DNA of 64,000 nt from MWH-TA3 sp044353905 (GCA_044353905.1 JBILBA010000002.1:1-64000); one strand, 5' to 3'. Counted from the stretch's first letter, positions 23,032-32,713 are shown. The notes: generated by a model from the sequence alone, not told the origin. Translations and numbers: made by a program.

Positions 23032-24658
23032 TCCGGGCGCGCTTCAACCCGTCGACCTCGCGGATTCGACGAGCGACTTCGACTCACCGGACGCTCCGCG
23101 CAAGAATCGTCTCGACGCTCAGATTCGCGGACCCAAGCTCGGGCCGCTTGAGTTCGTGCGCTGGGTGTGGCGCGTGCTCACGTCGATGCGCACCGCGATC
23201 ATCCTGCTTGTGTTGGTGGCGTTCGCGTCAATCCCTGGCTCACTCGTCCCACAACGCTCGTCCGATCCGAATGGCGTGATCGTCTTTAGAGACGCCAACC
23301 CCGAACTGTTCCAGTTCTACGAGTCGATTCAACTGTTTGACACATTCACGTCGGTCTGGTTCTCGTCGATTTATCTGTTGTTGTTCATTTCGTTGATCGG
23401 GTGCATTGTCCCCCGCACGCTGTACCACTGGCGAATTCTGCGGGCCGAGCCGGCTGCCGAACCCGCATCGTGGGTGCGACTTCCGTTCCGCCGAAGTGAA
23501 CCCGCGACCGGAGGAACCGTGGCGGCGCTCGACCGTGCCGAGGTCGTGCTGCGCGCGGCGCACTATCGAGTCGTTCGCAATGACACCTCGATTCGCGCCG
23601 AGTTCGGCTATTTGCGCGAAACGGGGAACCTCGTTTTCCACGTTGCCCTCGTCGGGATTTTGGCGACCCTCGCGGTCACCGGCGGATACGGCTGGAGCGG
23701 ACAACGCGTCATTATCGAGGGGCAGACGTTCACGAACCAACTCGCGTCGTACGACTCGTTTAACCCCGGGTCGTGGTTCACCGAACAGCAACTCGAGCCC
23801 TACGGCGTGACGCTCGACTCGTTCACACCCGAGTACACCAAGGACCCGGTCAAGCAGGTCTGGATGCCAATCGATTTCACGGCGAATGTCTCGGTCACCG
23901 AGGGAGATGCGACGCGTGACGTGACGCTCAAGGTCAACGAGCCTTTGGTAGCCGGGAATTCACAGATGTACCTGTTGGGGAACGGCTATGCGCCCGTCAT
24001 CACCGTGCGCGACCCACAGGGGAATGTCGTGTTCGATCAGCCCGTCGTTTTCCTCAGTCAAGATGCCAACCTCACGAGCGTCGGCGTGGTCAAGGTTCCG
24101 GACGGATTGTCGGAGCAAATCGGGATGCAGGGATTCTTCTACCCCTCCGCGATTGACCTCGATTCGGGCGCCCTGTCGTCGAACAACCCCGAACCCACCA
24201 ACCCGACGGTGACGTTCAACATTTACACGGGCGACCTCGGGCTCGATTCGGGCGCGACCGCTAACGTGTTCCAACTCCCCGTCGAGTCGCTCACACAGAT
24301 CGCGGGGAGACACACGGGCACCGATGTCGTGCTGACCCCCGGAGATGTGTTCGAACTGCCGGGCGGCCTCGGTTCGATCGAGTTCACCTCACTTCGCCGA
24401 TTCATCGGCGTCGAAATCCGTAACGACCCAACCCAATTCGGCGTCGCGCTCAGCACTTTCTTCATCGTCACGGGGTTGCTCGCCTCGCTGGGGACTCGTC
24501 GCCGTCGCGTATGGATTCGTGTCAGCGGCTCGGCGCGCACACCGGAACTCGAATGGGGTGGGATGGCGCGTGGCGACGACCCCCGCCTCGATGCCGCCCT
24601 CGACCGCCTTGTGGACAAAACGCGCCAAACTCCGACGGGTAAGGTAGCGAGAGAATGA
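23009..24658 (+). CDS. resB: Cytochrome c biogenesis protein ResB
   Basis: A 549-aa component of the system II heme lyase. A charged cytoplasmic N-terminus is followed by helices at about 52-72 (TAIILLVLVAFASIPGS), 108-128 and 205-225. A large extracytoplasmic domain and a last helix near 475-495 follow. It starts with GTG inside ccdA and ends overlapping ccsA (ATGA). With CcsA it forms the complex that exports heme and attaches it to CXXCH motifs. Confidence 0.94.
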   Translation: MASRRPSDPGALQPVDLADSTSDFDSPDAPRKNRLDAQIRGPKLGPLEFVRWVWRVLTSMRTAIILLVLVAFASIPGSLVPQRSSDPNGVIVFRDANPELFQFYESIQLFDTFTSVWFSSIYLLLFISLIGCIVPRTLYHWRILRAEPAAEPASWVRLPFRRSEPATGGTVAALDRAEVVLRAAHYRVVRNDTSIRAEFGYLRETGNLVFHVALVGILATLAVTGGYGWSGQRVIIEGQTFTNQLASYDSFNPGSWFTEQQLEPYGVTLDSFTPEYTKDPVKQVWMPIDFTANVSVTEGDATRDVTLKVNEPLVAGNSQMYLLGNGYAPVITVRDPQGNVVFDQPVVFLSQDANLTSVGVVKVPDGLSEQIGMQGFFYPSAIDLDSGALSSNNPEPTNPTVTFNIYTGDLGLDSGATANVFQLPVESLTQIAGRHTGTDVVLTPGDVFELPGGLGSIEFTSLRRFIGVEIRNDPTQFGVALSTFFIVTGLLASLGTRRRRVWIRVSGSARTPELEWGGMARGDDPRLDAALDRLVDKTRQTPTGKVARE

Positions 24659-25533
24659 CGAACACCCTCGAATCCATTTCTCTCATCGCCACCTATTCCG
24701 CGATGGCGGTGTACACCCTCGCGTTCATCTTGTTTACGGTCGACCTTGCTGGACGCGCCGCCACAGATGGTCAGTCCCCCCCGACTAGGTGGCTTCGCAG
24801 CGGGATGGCAGTTCTCCTCCTCGGGTTTGCGATTCACTTTGGGGCGGTCATCACCCGCGGAATCTCGGCCCATCGCGTGCCGTGGGCGAACATGTACGAG
24901 TTCGGCCTGACCGCGACTCTCGTGTTGGTCGGAGTGTTCCTCGGCATCAACATCTGGCGCGACGTGCGTTTCGTCGGTGCGTTCGTGTCTGGGTTTGCGA
25001 TCCTCGCGCTCGGCATCGTTGCGGTCAACTTCTACGTCGCGGTGTCCCCACTTCCCCCTGCGTTGCAGAGCTACTGGCTTGTCATCCACGTGTGTGTTGC
25101 GGTGTTGGGAACCGGATTTTTTGCGACGGGAGCCGCGCTGTCGGCGTCGCAACTGTTTCAACAATCGCGTGAAGAGGGCAAACTCCAGACTCGCTCGTGG
25201 CGTTTCCTGTCGGCGTTCCCGTCGTCCGAAACGCTTGAGGCGCTCGCCTACCGAATCATCGTGATCGGATTCGTGTTCTGGACCTTCACCGTCATCGCGG
25301 GCGCGATTTGGGCCGAGCGCGCGTGGGGTCGCTATTGGGGTTGGGACACGAAAGAAGTCTGGTCGTTCATTATCTGGACGTTATTCGCGGGATACATCCA
25401 CGCTCGCGCGACGCGCGGTTGGCGAGGTCGTCCCGCGGCGATCTTGAGCCTCGTCGGATTCGCGGCCGTGATTTTCAACTACTCGATCGTGAACATTTTC
25501 TTCAAGGGATATCACGCCTATTCGGGGCTCTAA
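24655..25533 (+). CDS. ccsA: Cytochrome c biogenesis protein CcsA/CcsB (ResC)
   Basis: A 292-aa polytopic protein, the heme-handling partner of ResB. The tryptophan-rich WWD signature is in WGRYWGWDTKEVWSF. External histidines expected to bind heme occur around RVPWANMYEF and in the last loops. The gene overlaps resB by four bases. The stop overlaps the convergent menC stop (CTAA), closing the maturation operon. Confidence 0.95.
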   Translation: MTNTLESISLIATYSAMAVYTLAFILFTVDLAGRAATDGQSPPTRWLRSGMAVLLLGFAIHFGAVITRGISAHRVPWANMYEFGLTATLVLVGVFLGINIWRDVRFVGAFVSGFAILALGIVAVNFYVAVSPLPPALQSYWLVIHVCVAVLGTGFFATGAALSASQLFQQSREEGKLQTRSWRFLSAFPSSETLEALAYRIIVIGFVFWTFTVIAGAIWAERAWGRYWGWDTKEVWSFIIWTLFAGYIHARATRGWRGRPAAILSLVGFAAVIFNYSIVNIFFKGYHAYSGL

Positions 25534-26522
25534 AGTAGCGCGAGGCATCGGGCGGCACGTTCGCGCCACCACTGTTCGCGCTCGGGACTGACCCGCAGTT
25601 CCTCGGCGGCTTGTTCGTCAACGATTCGGGGCGTGGCTGCGAACGTTCCAAAGTCGGTGAGCGGAGGCAGAATGTCCCGCTCGAACAACACGTTGGTCGC
25701 GATTCCGCAGTCATAGTCAAGGTGTTCGATTCGCAGTGCGAGGTCGACCGATGCCCCAAGCCCGATGGACGATTCCAACGCGCTCGAGACGACCACGGGC
25801 AACCCTGCCTCGTCGATGATGTTCAGCGCGCGTCGAACGCCGCCGAGGGGCGCGACCTTGATCACGAGAATGTCGGCCGCTCCTGCCCGAGCGACCGCAA
25901 CCGGGTCGGTGGCTTTCCGAACGCTCTCGTCAGCGGCGATCGCAATTCCTAATCCGTGAACCCGCGTGCGAATCTCGTAAAGTTCGTCGACGCTCATGCA
26001 GGGCTGTTCAACGTATTCGAGGTCGAACTGTTCCAGCGCCCGAATCGCGTGTTCTGCTTCGTCGACGTTCCAGCCGCCGTTCGCATCAATTCGAACTCGA
26101 CCGGCCGCACCGACGAATCCACGAGCAGCGCGAACTCGCGCGATGTCATCCTCGAGGGTCTGACCGGGTTCGGCGACCTTCACCTTGACCGTGCGGAAAT
26201 CACCGAATCGTTCGAGAATCATCGCGACGTCGACCGCGTCGACCGCGGGCAGTGTGGCGTTGGACCGAACGACCTCGCGAAAGACGGGTCGCTCCTCGAT
26301 GCCCGGAAGTTGGTTCCAGGCTTGTTCGATCGCGCACGCGAGCCACGAAGCGGACTCGACGTCGTCGTATTCGGTGAACGCGGCGAATTCACCCCACGAC
26401 GACGGGGTCGAACCTGCGATGAGCATCGTCTCGCGCACGTCCAGACCGCGGAACCGGGTTCGCATCGGAAGCGCAACGACCCGCACGTTCGCGAGAAGCT
26501 CGTCGACGGTGGGAAGCCTCAT
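25530..26522 (-). CDS. menC: o-Succinylbenzoate synthase
   Basis: A 330-aa enolase-superfamily enzyme that dehydrates SHCHC to o-succinylbenzoate in menaquinone synthesis. Catalytic residues are visible: KVKV (the KxK motif), RIDANGGWNVDEA (first metal Asp), YVEQPC (Glu), AADESVRK (Asp) and VIKVAPLGG (second Lys). Divergent from menB with leaderless promoters on both sides. Confidence 0.93.
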   Translation of the reverse strand: MRLPTVDELLANVRVVALPMRTRFRGLDVRETMLIAGSTPSSWGEFAAFTEYDDVESASWLACAIEQAWNQLPGIEERPVFREVVRSNATLPAVDAVDVAMILERFGDFRTVKVKVAEPGQTLEDDIARVRAARGFVGAAGRVRIDANGGWNVDEAEHAIRALEQFDLEYVEQPCMSVDELYEIRTRVHGLGIAIAADESVRKATDPVAVARAGAADILVIKVAPLGGVRRALNIIDEAGLPVVVSSALESSIGLGASVDLALRIEHLDYDCGIATNVLFERDILPPLTDFGTFAATPRIVDEQAAEELRVSPEREQWWRERAARCLALL

Positions 26523-26528
26523 GACTCA

Positions 26529-26552
26529 AACATATCCGTGAAGTAATAACCT
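26529..26552. promoter_or_regulatory. Divergent leaderless promoters menC/menB
   Basis: On the minus strand TATGTT (26534-26529) ends 6 nt before the menC ATG. On the plus strand TAACCT (26547-26552) ends 6 nt before the menB ATG. The whole intergenic space is 36 bp, so the two promoters would sterically interfere. Confidence 0.5.
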
Positions 26553-26558
26553 GAATGT

Positions 26559-27470
26559 ATGACAAATGCCGTCAGCGACCTCTTTGACTCGACCCAGTGG
26601 ACCGTCGTGCCCGGATTCGAGGACATGACGGACGTGACGTATCACCAGTCCGCTGATCAGGGCATCGCGCGAATTGCGTTCAATCGCCCCGAGGTGCGCA
26701 ACGCGTTCCGGCCCCACACCGTCGACGAGTTGTATCGCTCGCTTGACGACGCGCGCCTCAACCCACGGCTCGGTGTCGTGTTGTTGACGGGGAACGGCCC
26801 GAGCGCGAAAGACGGCGGCTGGGCGTTTTGTTCTGGTGGCGACCAGCGCGTACGCGGCGCGGACGGTTACAAGTACGCCGATGGTGAGACCGCGGACACG
26901 ATTGACGGCGCTCGCGGCGGACGCCTCCACATCCTCGAGGTTCAGCGCCTCATTCGCTTTATGCCCAAGGTTGTCATCGCACTCATACCCGGCTGGGCTG
27001 CCGGCGGCGGGCACTCTCTTCACGTCGTGTGTGACCTGTCGATCGCGAGCCGTGAACACGCCCGCTTCAAGCAGACCGATGCGACGGTCGGTTCGTTCGA
27101 CGCCGGCTACGGCAGCGCGTATTTCGCTCGCCAGGTTGGTCAAAAGTTCGCGCGTGAGGTGTTTTTCCTCGCCGACGATTACGACGCGCAGCGGGCCCAC
27201 GACATCGGGTCCGTGAACGCGGTCGTCGTGCACAGCGAACTCGAATCAACGGGAATCGCGTGGGCGCGGAAGGTTCTTGCCCAAAGCCCGACAGCGATTC
27301 GCATGCTCAAGTTCGCGTTCAACGCGGTGGACGACGGACTCGTCGGTCAGCAGGTGTTCGCGGGAGAAGCCACTCGCCTCGCCTACGGAACCTCTGAAGC
27401 GGTCGAAGGCCGTGACGCCTTCCTCGAGAAGCGCGACCCCGACTGGGGCGCCTTCCCCTGGCAGATCTGA
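26559..27470 (+). CDS. menB: 1,4-Dihydroxy-2-naphthoyl-CoA synthase
   Basis: A 303-aa crotonase-fold enzyme that closes o-succinylbenzoyl-CoA to the naphthoate ring. Family features: FNRPEVRNAFRPHTVDEL, the oxyanion-hole stretch FCSGGDQRVRG, GWAAGGGHSLHVVCDL, and the catalytic Asp/Tyr region GSFDAGYGSAYFAR. Length matches the MenB family. menE begins 2 nt after its stop. Confidence 0.97.
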   Translation: MTNAVSDLFDSTQWTVVPGFEDMTDVTYHQSADQGIARIAFNRPEVRNAFRPHTVDELYRSLDDARLNPRLGVVLLTGNGPSAKDGGWAFCSGGDQRVRGADGYKYADGETADTIDGARGGRLHILEVQRLIRFMPKVVIALIPGWAAGGGHSLHVVCDLSIASREHARFKQTDATVGSFDAGYGSAYFARQVGQKFAREVFFLADDYDAQRAHDIGSVNAVVVHSELESTGIAWARKVLAQSPTAIRMLKFAFNAVDDGLVGQQVFAGEATRLAYGTSEAVEGRDAFLEKRDPDWGAFPWQI

Positions 27471-27472
27471 CC

Positions 27473-28510
27473 GTGACTCTGTCGGATCTACCCGAACACG
27501 AACTCGAGCCAATTCGAGACGCGTTGACCAACGGCATCACGGTCGAAACCAGCGGTTCGACCGCGCGACCGAAGCGGGTGCGTCTGTCGGGCTCGGCTCT
27601 GATTGCCTCGTCCCGAGCCACCGCCGGTGAGATAGGTAAGGGCGGATGGGTTCTCGCCCTTCCGCTGTCGTACATCGCCGGAATCATGGTTGTCGTTCGA
27701 TCGCTCGTCGCCGAAACTCCGCTGGTCGACGCCCGCCGTGAGCCGTTCGATGCCCGCGAATTCACCCAGTTGGCGTTCGGACTCGTTGACGGGACCTGGT
27801 TCACGGCACTGGTCCCCGCGCAGCTGGTTCGACTGGTGGATCTCGCCGAACGAGACACCAGCGCCCGCGACGCGCTCCGACGCTTTTCTCGAATTCTGGT
27901 GGGCGGTCAGGCCATCCCCAGTGGGCTCATCGACCGCGCAACGGCACTGGGCATTCGCGTGACGAAAACCTACGGGTCCGCCGAGACCGCGGGCGGCGTC
28001 GTCTACGACGGTCGACCCATCGGCGACACTCGCGTTCGCATCGCGGAGGACGGTCGCGTGATCATCGCAACGTCGAGCCTCGCCGACGAGTATCGCGGCG
28101 ATGCAGAACTGACCGCGACGAGTTTCCGGGTCGACGACGGAACGCGCTGGTGGCACACTACCGATGTCGGAGAGTCGACGGACGGCGAACTGGTGATTCT
28201 CGGGCGCATGGACGACATCATCATCACGGGCGGCATCAAGGTTTCGCTCGGTGACATCGACCGCGTGCTCGAATCTGCGGGCATCGACGCTGTCGCGAGT
28301 TGGTTCGCAGACAACAAATGGGGTCAGGTGCCCGCGCTCGTGTCGACATCTGACCTCGATCGCGAGGTCGTGCGCGACCTCATCGAACGGGAAATGTCGA
28401 AAGCGGCCCGCCCCTATCGATTCGTCACGGTGTCGGAACTGCCCAGATTGTCATCGGGGAAAATCGATCGACGCGCGTTACGGGAACTCGTCGCGGGGGA
28501 CGAATCGTAG
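27473..28510 (+). CDS. menE: o-Succinylbenzoate-CoA ligase
   Basis: A 345-aa acyl-adenylate-forming ligase, shorter than generic acyl-CoA synthetases but normal for actinobacterial MenE. AMP-binding motifs: ETSGSTARPKRV (P-loop), KTYGSAETAGG, LGRMDDIIITGG and the catalytic Lys in LSSGKIDRRAL. It activates o-succinylbenzoate for MenB. The stop codon TAG doubles as the first bases of the menA -10 box. Confidence 0.93.
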   Translation: MTLSDLPEHELEPIRDALTNGITVETSGSTARPKRVRLSGSALIASSRATAGEIGKGGWVLALPLSYIAGIMVVVRSLVAETPLVDARREPFDAREFTQLAFGLVDGTWFTALVPAQLVRLVDLAERDTSARDALRRFSRILVGGQAIPSGLIDRATALGIRVTKTYGSAETAGGVVYDGRPIGDTRVRIAEDGRVIIATSSLADEYRGDAELTATSFRVDDGTRWWHTTDVGESTDGELVILGRMDDIIITGGIKVSLGDIDRVLESAGIDAVASWFADNKWGQVPALVSTSDLDREVVRDLIEREMSKAARPYRFVTVSELPRLSSGKIDRRALRELVAGDES

Positions 28511-28513
28511 AAT
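28508..28513 (+). promoter_or_regulatory. Leaderless -10 of menA built on the menE stop codon
   Basis: TAGAAT begins with the menE TAG stop and ends 6 nt before the menA ATG, so menA can be transcribed on its own. Confidence 0.5.
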
Positions 28514-28519
28514 TACCCC

Positions 28520-29524
28520 ATGGCAACTCGTAGCTCGAAAAAGAAGCGTCCGTCCGGCAACCGAAGCGGTCGACCCGGTACTCAGAAAATCGTCGCGCAC
28601 GGCGCGCAGGTTCAGGCAGCCGTTCGTCCCGCGAAACTCCGCGACTGGGTCTCAGCGGCACGGCCCTCGACGCTCGGTCTCGGGGTCGCACCGGTGCTGT
28701 TGGGGTGGGGGGTCGCAATCCTGCAGTTCCTGCTCGACGACATCAACCCGTGGGACATCCTGCCTCTGTCGGTCGTCGCCCTCTGTTTCGTGGTCGCACT
28801 CGCGCTGCAAATCGGCGTGAACTTCGCCAACGACTATTCCGACGGCATTCGCGGAACGGACACCCACCGCGTCGGGCCCACCCGGCTCACCGCATCCGGC
28901 GCCGCACCCGCCAAACAGGTTCGACTCGTTGCGTTCATCTTCTTCGGCGTTGCCGCGCTTGCGGGGCTCGGCATCACCGTCCTCACGCAGATCTGGTGGC
29001 TGCCCGCAGTCGGTGCCGCCGCTATCGCAGCGGCCTGGTTCTACACCGGCGGCAAAAAGCCCTACGGTTACTCGGGCCTCGGCGAAATCATGGTCTTTAT
29101 CTTCTTCGGACTCGTCGCGACCTCCGGGACCGCGTTCCTTCTCGTGCAGGCGGTTTGGATCGACAGCATCCTCGCCGGCGTCGCGATGGGACTGTTCTCG
29201 ATGGCGGTTCTGCACATCAACAACGTCCGCGACCGTGCCACCGACATCGCGGCTGGCAAGCGGACGCTCGCAACCCGGATTCCGCTCTGGCTCGGGCGTG
29301 TCTTCTACACGCTTCTCGTTCTCGCACCGTTTGGAATCCTCGTGTACTTCTCGTTGATCCTGATCTCGGCGGGTTGGACGTTCTTTGCGCTGTTCATCGC
29401 CGCACCCGCGGTGCTCATCACCTGGACGGCGACAACTGCGCGCGAGTACGTTCTCGTGCTGAAACTGACGGTGTGGACGAGCCTTGCCTACGCGGCGCTG
29501 CTTGCCTACGCGTTCGCCTTCTAG
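28520..29524 (+). CDS. menA: 1,4-Dihydroxy-2-naphthoate polyprenyltransferase
   Basis: A 334-aa UbiA-family membrane enzyme that prenylates DHNA to give demethylmenaquinone. It has about eight to nine helices. The first Asp-rich motif is NDYSDGIRGTD and the second is DRATDIAAGKRTLA. The first ~40 residues are a basic, Ser/Lys/Arg-rich extension that is not part of the fold. The leaderless -10 supports the ATG used. Confidence 0.95.
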   Translation: MATRSSKKKRPSGNRSGRPGTQKIVAHGAQVQAAVRPAKLRDWVSAARPSTLGLGVAPVLLGWGVAILQFLLDDINPWDILPLSVVALCFVVALALQIGVNFANDYSDGIRGTDTHRVGPTRLTASGAAPAKQVRLVAFIFFGVAALAGLGITVLTQIWWLPAVGAAAIAAAWFYTGGKKPYGYSGLGEIMVFIFFGLVATSGTAFLLVQAVWIDSILAGVAMGLFSMAVLHINNVRDRATDIAAGKRTLATRIPLWLGRVFYTLLVLAPFGILVYFSLILISAGWTFFALFIAAPAVLITWTATTAREYVLVLKLTVWTSLAYAALLAYAFAF

Positions 29525-30895
29525 CTAGCACTCGACGACATTGACGGCAAGGCCGCCCGTCGACGTTTCCTTGTACTTGTTCGACATATCGAGGCCCGTT
29601 TGGCGCATCGTTTCGATCACCGTGTCGAGCGAAATCTTGTGCGAGCCATCACCCGCGAGGGCCAGGCGCACGGCGGCAACTGCAGTACCCGCCGCGATGG
29701 CGTTGCGTTCGATGCACGGCATCTGAACGAGCCCACCGACCGGATCACAGGTCAACCCGAGGTTGTGTTCCATCGCGATTTCAGCGGCATTCTCGATCTG
29801 CTGAGGAGTTCCACCCAAAATCGCCGCGAGGCCTGCGGCGGCCATCGAACAGGCTGAACCGACCTCGCCCTGACAACCGGCCTCGGCACCCGAGATGCTC
29901 GCATTGCGCTTGTAGAGCGTGCCGATTGCCCCAGCGGTAAGCAGATAGTCACGCGCGATACGCTCGCGTGGGACCTTCTTGAACCGCTCGGCGTAGTACC
30001 CGACCGCGGGGATGATGCCGGCCGCGCCATTGGTGGGAGCCGTCACGACCCGCATCCCGGCGGCGTTCTCTTCGTTCACGGCAATCGCAAATGCCTGAAG
30101 CCACTCGTTGCTCAGCGAACCGGGAACTTCCACATCTTCCTGAGACTGGAGATGCCGTGAAAGTCCGGCTGCGCGACGCGTTACATTCAACGAGCCGGGC
30201 AAGACACCGTCGTTCTGAAGGCCGGCCTCGATGCACGACGACATGGCCGTCCAGACGGCGCTGAGGCGCGCATCAACAACTTCGGGACCGTAGATCGCCA
30301 CGGCATTCGCGTGCGCCATGTCGGCGATGCTCATGCCAGTCGATTCACACAGTGCAATGAGCTCGTCGCCATTGTCAAACGGATAGGGGAGCGTCGTGTC
30401 GGTGGGCGCCGCGGGTTGCCCAATCTCGTTGTCGGCTTCGACGAAACCGCCGCCGACAGAGAAAAATGTGCGCGAGAACAATTCGTTGCCGACCTCGTCG
30501 AGTGCGTCATAGGTCATCGCGTTCGAGTGCTGGGGTAGCCGCGTCATGGGCCGAAGTTCAATGTCGGATTCCGCGAACGGAATCGTTCGGCTTCCCACGG
30601 TGACGACCCCGGTCTGGACAGCGCGATCCATCGCGGTGATGACCGATGCGGGGTCGCAGGTTTCGGGGGCGGCTCCTTCGAGCCCGGCGACAATGGCGTT
30701 CGTCGTACCGTGTCCGACGCCCGTCGCTCCGAGTGAGCCGAAGAGCGACACGCGAATCCGCGCCGTGGAATCGAGCCGGCCGGATTCGGTCAGTTCACTG
30801 ACGAATCGGTGCGCGGCGCGCATCGGTCCAACGGTGTGGGAACTCGACGGACCGACGCCGATGGTGAAGAGGTCAAGTGCGGTGAGAATGCTCAC
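29525..30895 (-). CDS. sdaA: L-serine dehydratase (iron-sulfur type)
   Basis: A 456-aa single-chain enzyme with fused beta and alpha domains that deaminates L-serine to pyruvate and ammonia. The N-terminal signature GVGPSSSHTVGPMRAA is followed by the cluster-binding and catalytic region EAGCQGEVGSACSMAAAG. A C-terminal GLTCDPVGGLVQMPCIER carries further Cys for the Fe-S cluster. It starts at a GTG. Its stop abuts that of menA. It lies next to the amine-utilisation genes, where it could consume serine made from glycine. Confidence 0.95.
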   Translation of the reverse strand: MSILTALDLFTIGVGPSSSHTVGPMRAAHRFVSELTESGRLDSTARIRVSLFGSLGATGVGHGTTNAIVAGLEGAAPETCDPASVITAMDRAVQTGVVTVGSRTIPFAESDIELRPMTRLPQHSNAMTYDALDEVGNELFSRTFFSVGGGFVEADNEIGQPAAPTDTTLPYPFDNGDELIALCESTGMSIADMAHANAVAIYGPEVVDARLSAVWTAMSSCIEAGLQNDGVLPGSLNVTRRAAGLSRHLQSQEDVEVPGSLSNEWLQAFAIAVNEENAAGMRVVTAPTNGAAGIIPAVGYYAERFKKVPRERIARDYLLTAGAIGTLYKRNASISGAEAGCQGEVGSACSMAAAGLAAILGGTPQQIENAAEIAMEHNLGLTCDPVGGLVQMPCIERNAIAAGTAVAAVRLALAGDGSHKISLDTVIETMRQTGLDMSNKYKETSTGGLAVNVVEC

Positions 30896-30920
30896 GATGT
30901 TGTTCTGCTAACTGTGAGAG

Positions 30921-30961
30921 AAAAGGCGCCTGTGAGCCGACGAATCGACCCACAGGCGCCC
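30921..30961 (-). terminator. Terminator of the permease gene
   Basis: A 10-bp perfect stem (GGCGCCTGTG at 30926-30935 and CACAGGCGCC at 30952-30961) with a 16-nt loop. Read on the minus strand it is followed by TTTTCTCTC, which fits termination downstream of the permease. Confidence 0.75.
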
Positions 30962-30968
30962 GAGGTTA

Positions 30969-32459
30969 TTACTTGTGCTCGCCGTGAACCGAGTAACGCT
31001 CTTCAGGAGACATTACGAGGTTGTGACGACCGACCAGCGCGAAGTACGCCAAGAAGACCACGTACACAACGATGATCGCTTGGATCGCGGGCAGGAACGT
31101 CGGGTTCAACAGGAATCCGACGAACGCGAGTGCGGCGATCAGTGCGGCGACTGATGCCCCACCGACACCCCACGGCGAACGATACGGACGCTCGAGGTTG
31201 GGGTACTTGACGCGCAGGATGATGAACGAGATCATCTGCATGATGTACGCCAACATGGCGCCCCACACAGCGATGTTCAGGATGATCGCACCAGCGACGG
31301 TTCCCATTCCCTCGGGGTCGTTCGCGACGGCCCAGTCGAGGTAGACGAGAGCGACGAGACCGATGAGGCCACCAACGGTGAGTGCGAGCCACGGCGTCTT
31401 GTTCTTGCCCGTGACGGACAGTCCCTTGAAGTAGTAGCCAGCGCGCGACAGCGAGTACATGTTGCGACCGTAGGCGAACATGATTCCCTGGAGCGATGCG
31501 AGCAGACCGATCAGCGCGAAGATACCGAGAACGGCAGCCCATCCGTCACCCACAACGGCACGGAAGCCGTCGAGGAGAGGTTCGCCCGCGGCACCCGTTG
31601 CCTCAGCACCGAGGATTCCGGTGTTGATGAACATGACGAGAAGTCCGGTGACGATGAGGGTTCCACGTGCCCAGAAACCTGCGCGGGGGATGTCCTTCGA
31701 CGGGTTGTGGGCTTCTTCAGCAGCGAGCGGGAGTTCTTCGATTCCGAGGAACAGCCACACACCGAAGGGGATTGCGAAGAGAATGCCCATGATGCCGTTG
31801 GGAAGGAACCAGCTCGAACCAGCCGCAGCCGGGTCAGCGGGGATGTTCCACAGGCTCGACCAGTCGATCTGACCCGACGCGAGAACAATCACCGAGAAGA
31901 GCACGATGATTGCGAGCGAGATGATCGACACGATGATGGAGAAGCGGAACGAGATTGCCGAACCGAGCGAGTTGAGACCGACGAACACCGCGTAGAGCAC
32001 GACATACCAGATCCACATGTTTCCGGTGAGGTCGAGGCTCAGAAGTTCAGAGGTGACACCGTTGAGGTAGGCCGCCGAGAAGAACACGACGACCGCGGTC
32101 GTTGCGACGTACTCGATGGTCTCGGCGAGACCCGTGACGAATCCACCCCATGGCCCCATCGCCTTTCGGGCGAATGAGTAGGCGCCACCCGTGTGGGGCA
32201 TTGCCGACGACATTTCGCCGATTGCGAACATGAGTCCGTAGTACATGACTACGAGGATGAGGAAGGCGACGAGCAGGCCACCGAAACCACCGGCTGCGAC
32301 GCCGAAGTTCCAGCCCGAGAAGTCACCCGAGATGACCGCGGCGATAGCGAGACCCCAGAGGCCCCAGACACCGGCGGATCGAGTTAGCTGGCGCTTCTCG
32401 AAGTAGTCCTTGCTTTGCTCGGTATAGGAAACTCCCGAGACTTTCAATTTGTCAGACAT
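30969..32459 (-). CDS. APC-family permease, ethanolamine type
   Basis: A 496-aa transporter with about 12 membrane helices. The first helix VISGDFSGWNFG and the motif GEMSSAMPHTGGAYSFAR closely resemble ethanolamine permeases (Eat/EutP group) in the amino acid-polyamine-organocation superfamily. It is divergent from the glutamine-synthetase-like gene across a 254-bp regulatory region. The likely substrate is ethanolamine, by family resemblance; a polyamine or amino acid is the alternative. Confidence 0.88.
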   Translation of the reverse strand: MSDKLKVSGVSYTEQSKDYFEKRQLTRSAGVWGLWGLAIAAVISGDFSGWNFGVAAGGFGGLLVAFLILVVMYYGLMFAIGEMSSAMPHTGGAYSFARKAMGPWGGFVTGLAETIEYVATTAVVVFFSAAYLNGVTSELLSLDLTGNMWIWYVVLYAVFVGLNSLGSAISFRFSIIVSIISLAIIVLFSVIVLASGQIDWSSLWNIPADPAAAGSSWFLPNGIMGILFAIPFGVWLFLGIEELPLAAEEAHNPSKDIPRAGFWARGTLIVTGLLVMFINTGILGAEATGAAGEPLLDGFRAVVGDGWAAVLGIFALIGLLASLQGIMFAYGRNMYSLSRAGYYFKGLSVTGKNKTPWLALTVGGLIGLVALVYLDWAVANDPEGMGTVAGAIILNIAVWGAMLAYIMQMISFIILRVKYPNLERPYRSPWGVGGASVAALIAALAFVGFLLNPTFLPAIQAIIVVYVVFLAYFALVGRHNLVMSPEERYSVHGEHK

Positions 32460-32713
32460 ACGACTTTGTAGTCCTTTCCCGTCGCGGGAACTTTCGCACC
32501 CACGACATTGTGTTGGCTAGGTAATTGTGAGCATAGGGGAAACTGCACCCCAAAATCCAACCTTTAGAGGAAAAACTTTTGCGTTGTTGATTTGCGATGC
32601 TCACACTGACGTGTTCCCGAGTGCGCGCAAAATGGCAGGTAAGTTGACAAACCGCCCTCCTCTAGTGTTTTCTTAAGGTGACAATTCCAACCTCAACGAA
32701 GAGGAAGCACACA
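32460..32713. promoter_or_regulatory. Divergent regulatory region, permease / amine ligase
   Basis: A 254-bp gap, large for this chromosome. It holds TTCCCG-TCG-CGGGAA (32476-32490) in the permease leader. It also has an 8-bp pair GTGAGCAT (32527-32534) and ATGCTCAC (32597-32604) spaced 62 nt, and TTGACA at 32644-32649. An AAGAGGA SD lies before ATG 32714. No good -10 at 17 nt from the TTGACA was found. The paired half-sites are candidate operators for the FadR-type regulator downstream. Confidence 0.4.
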
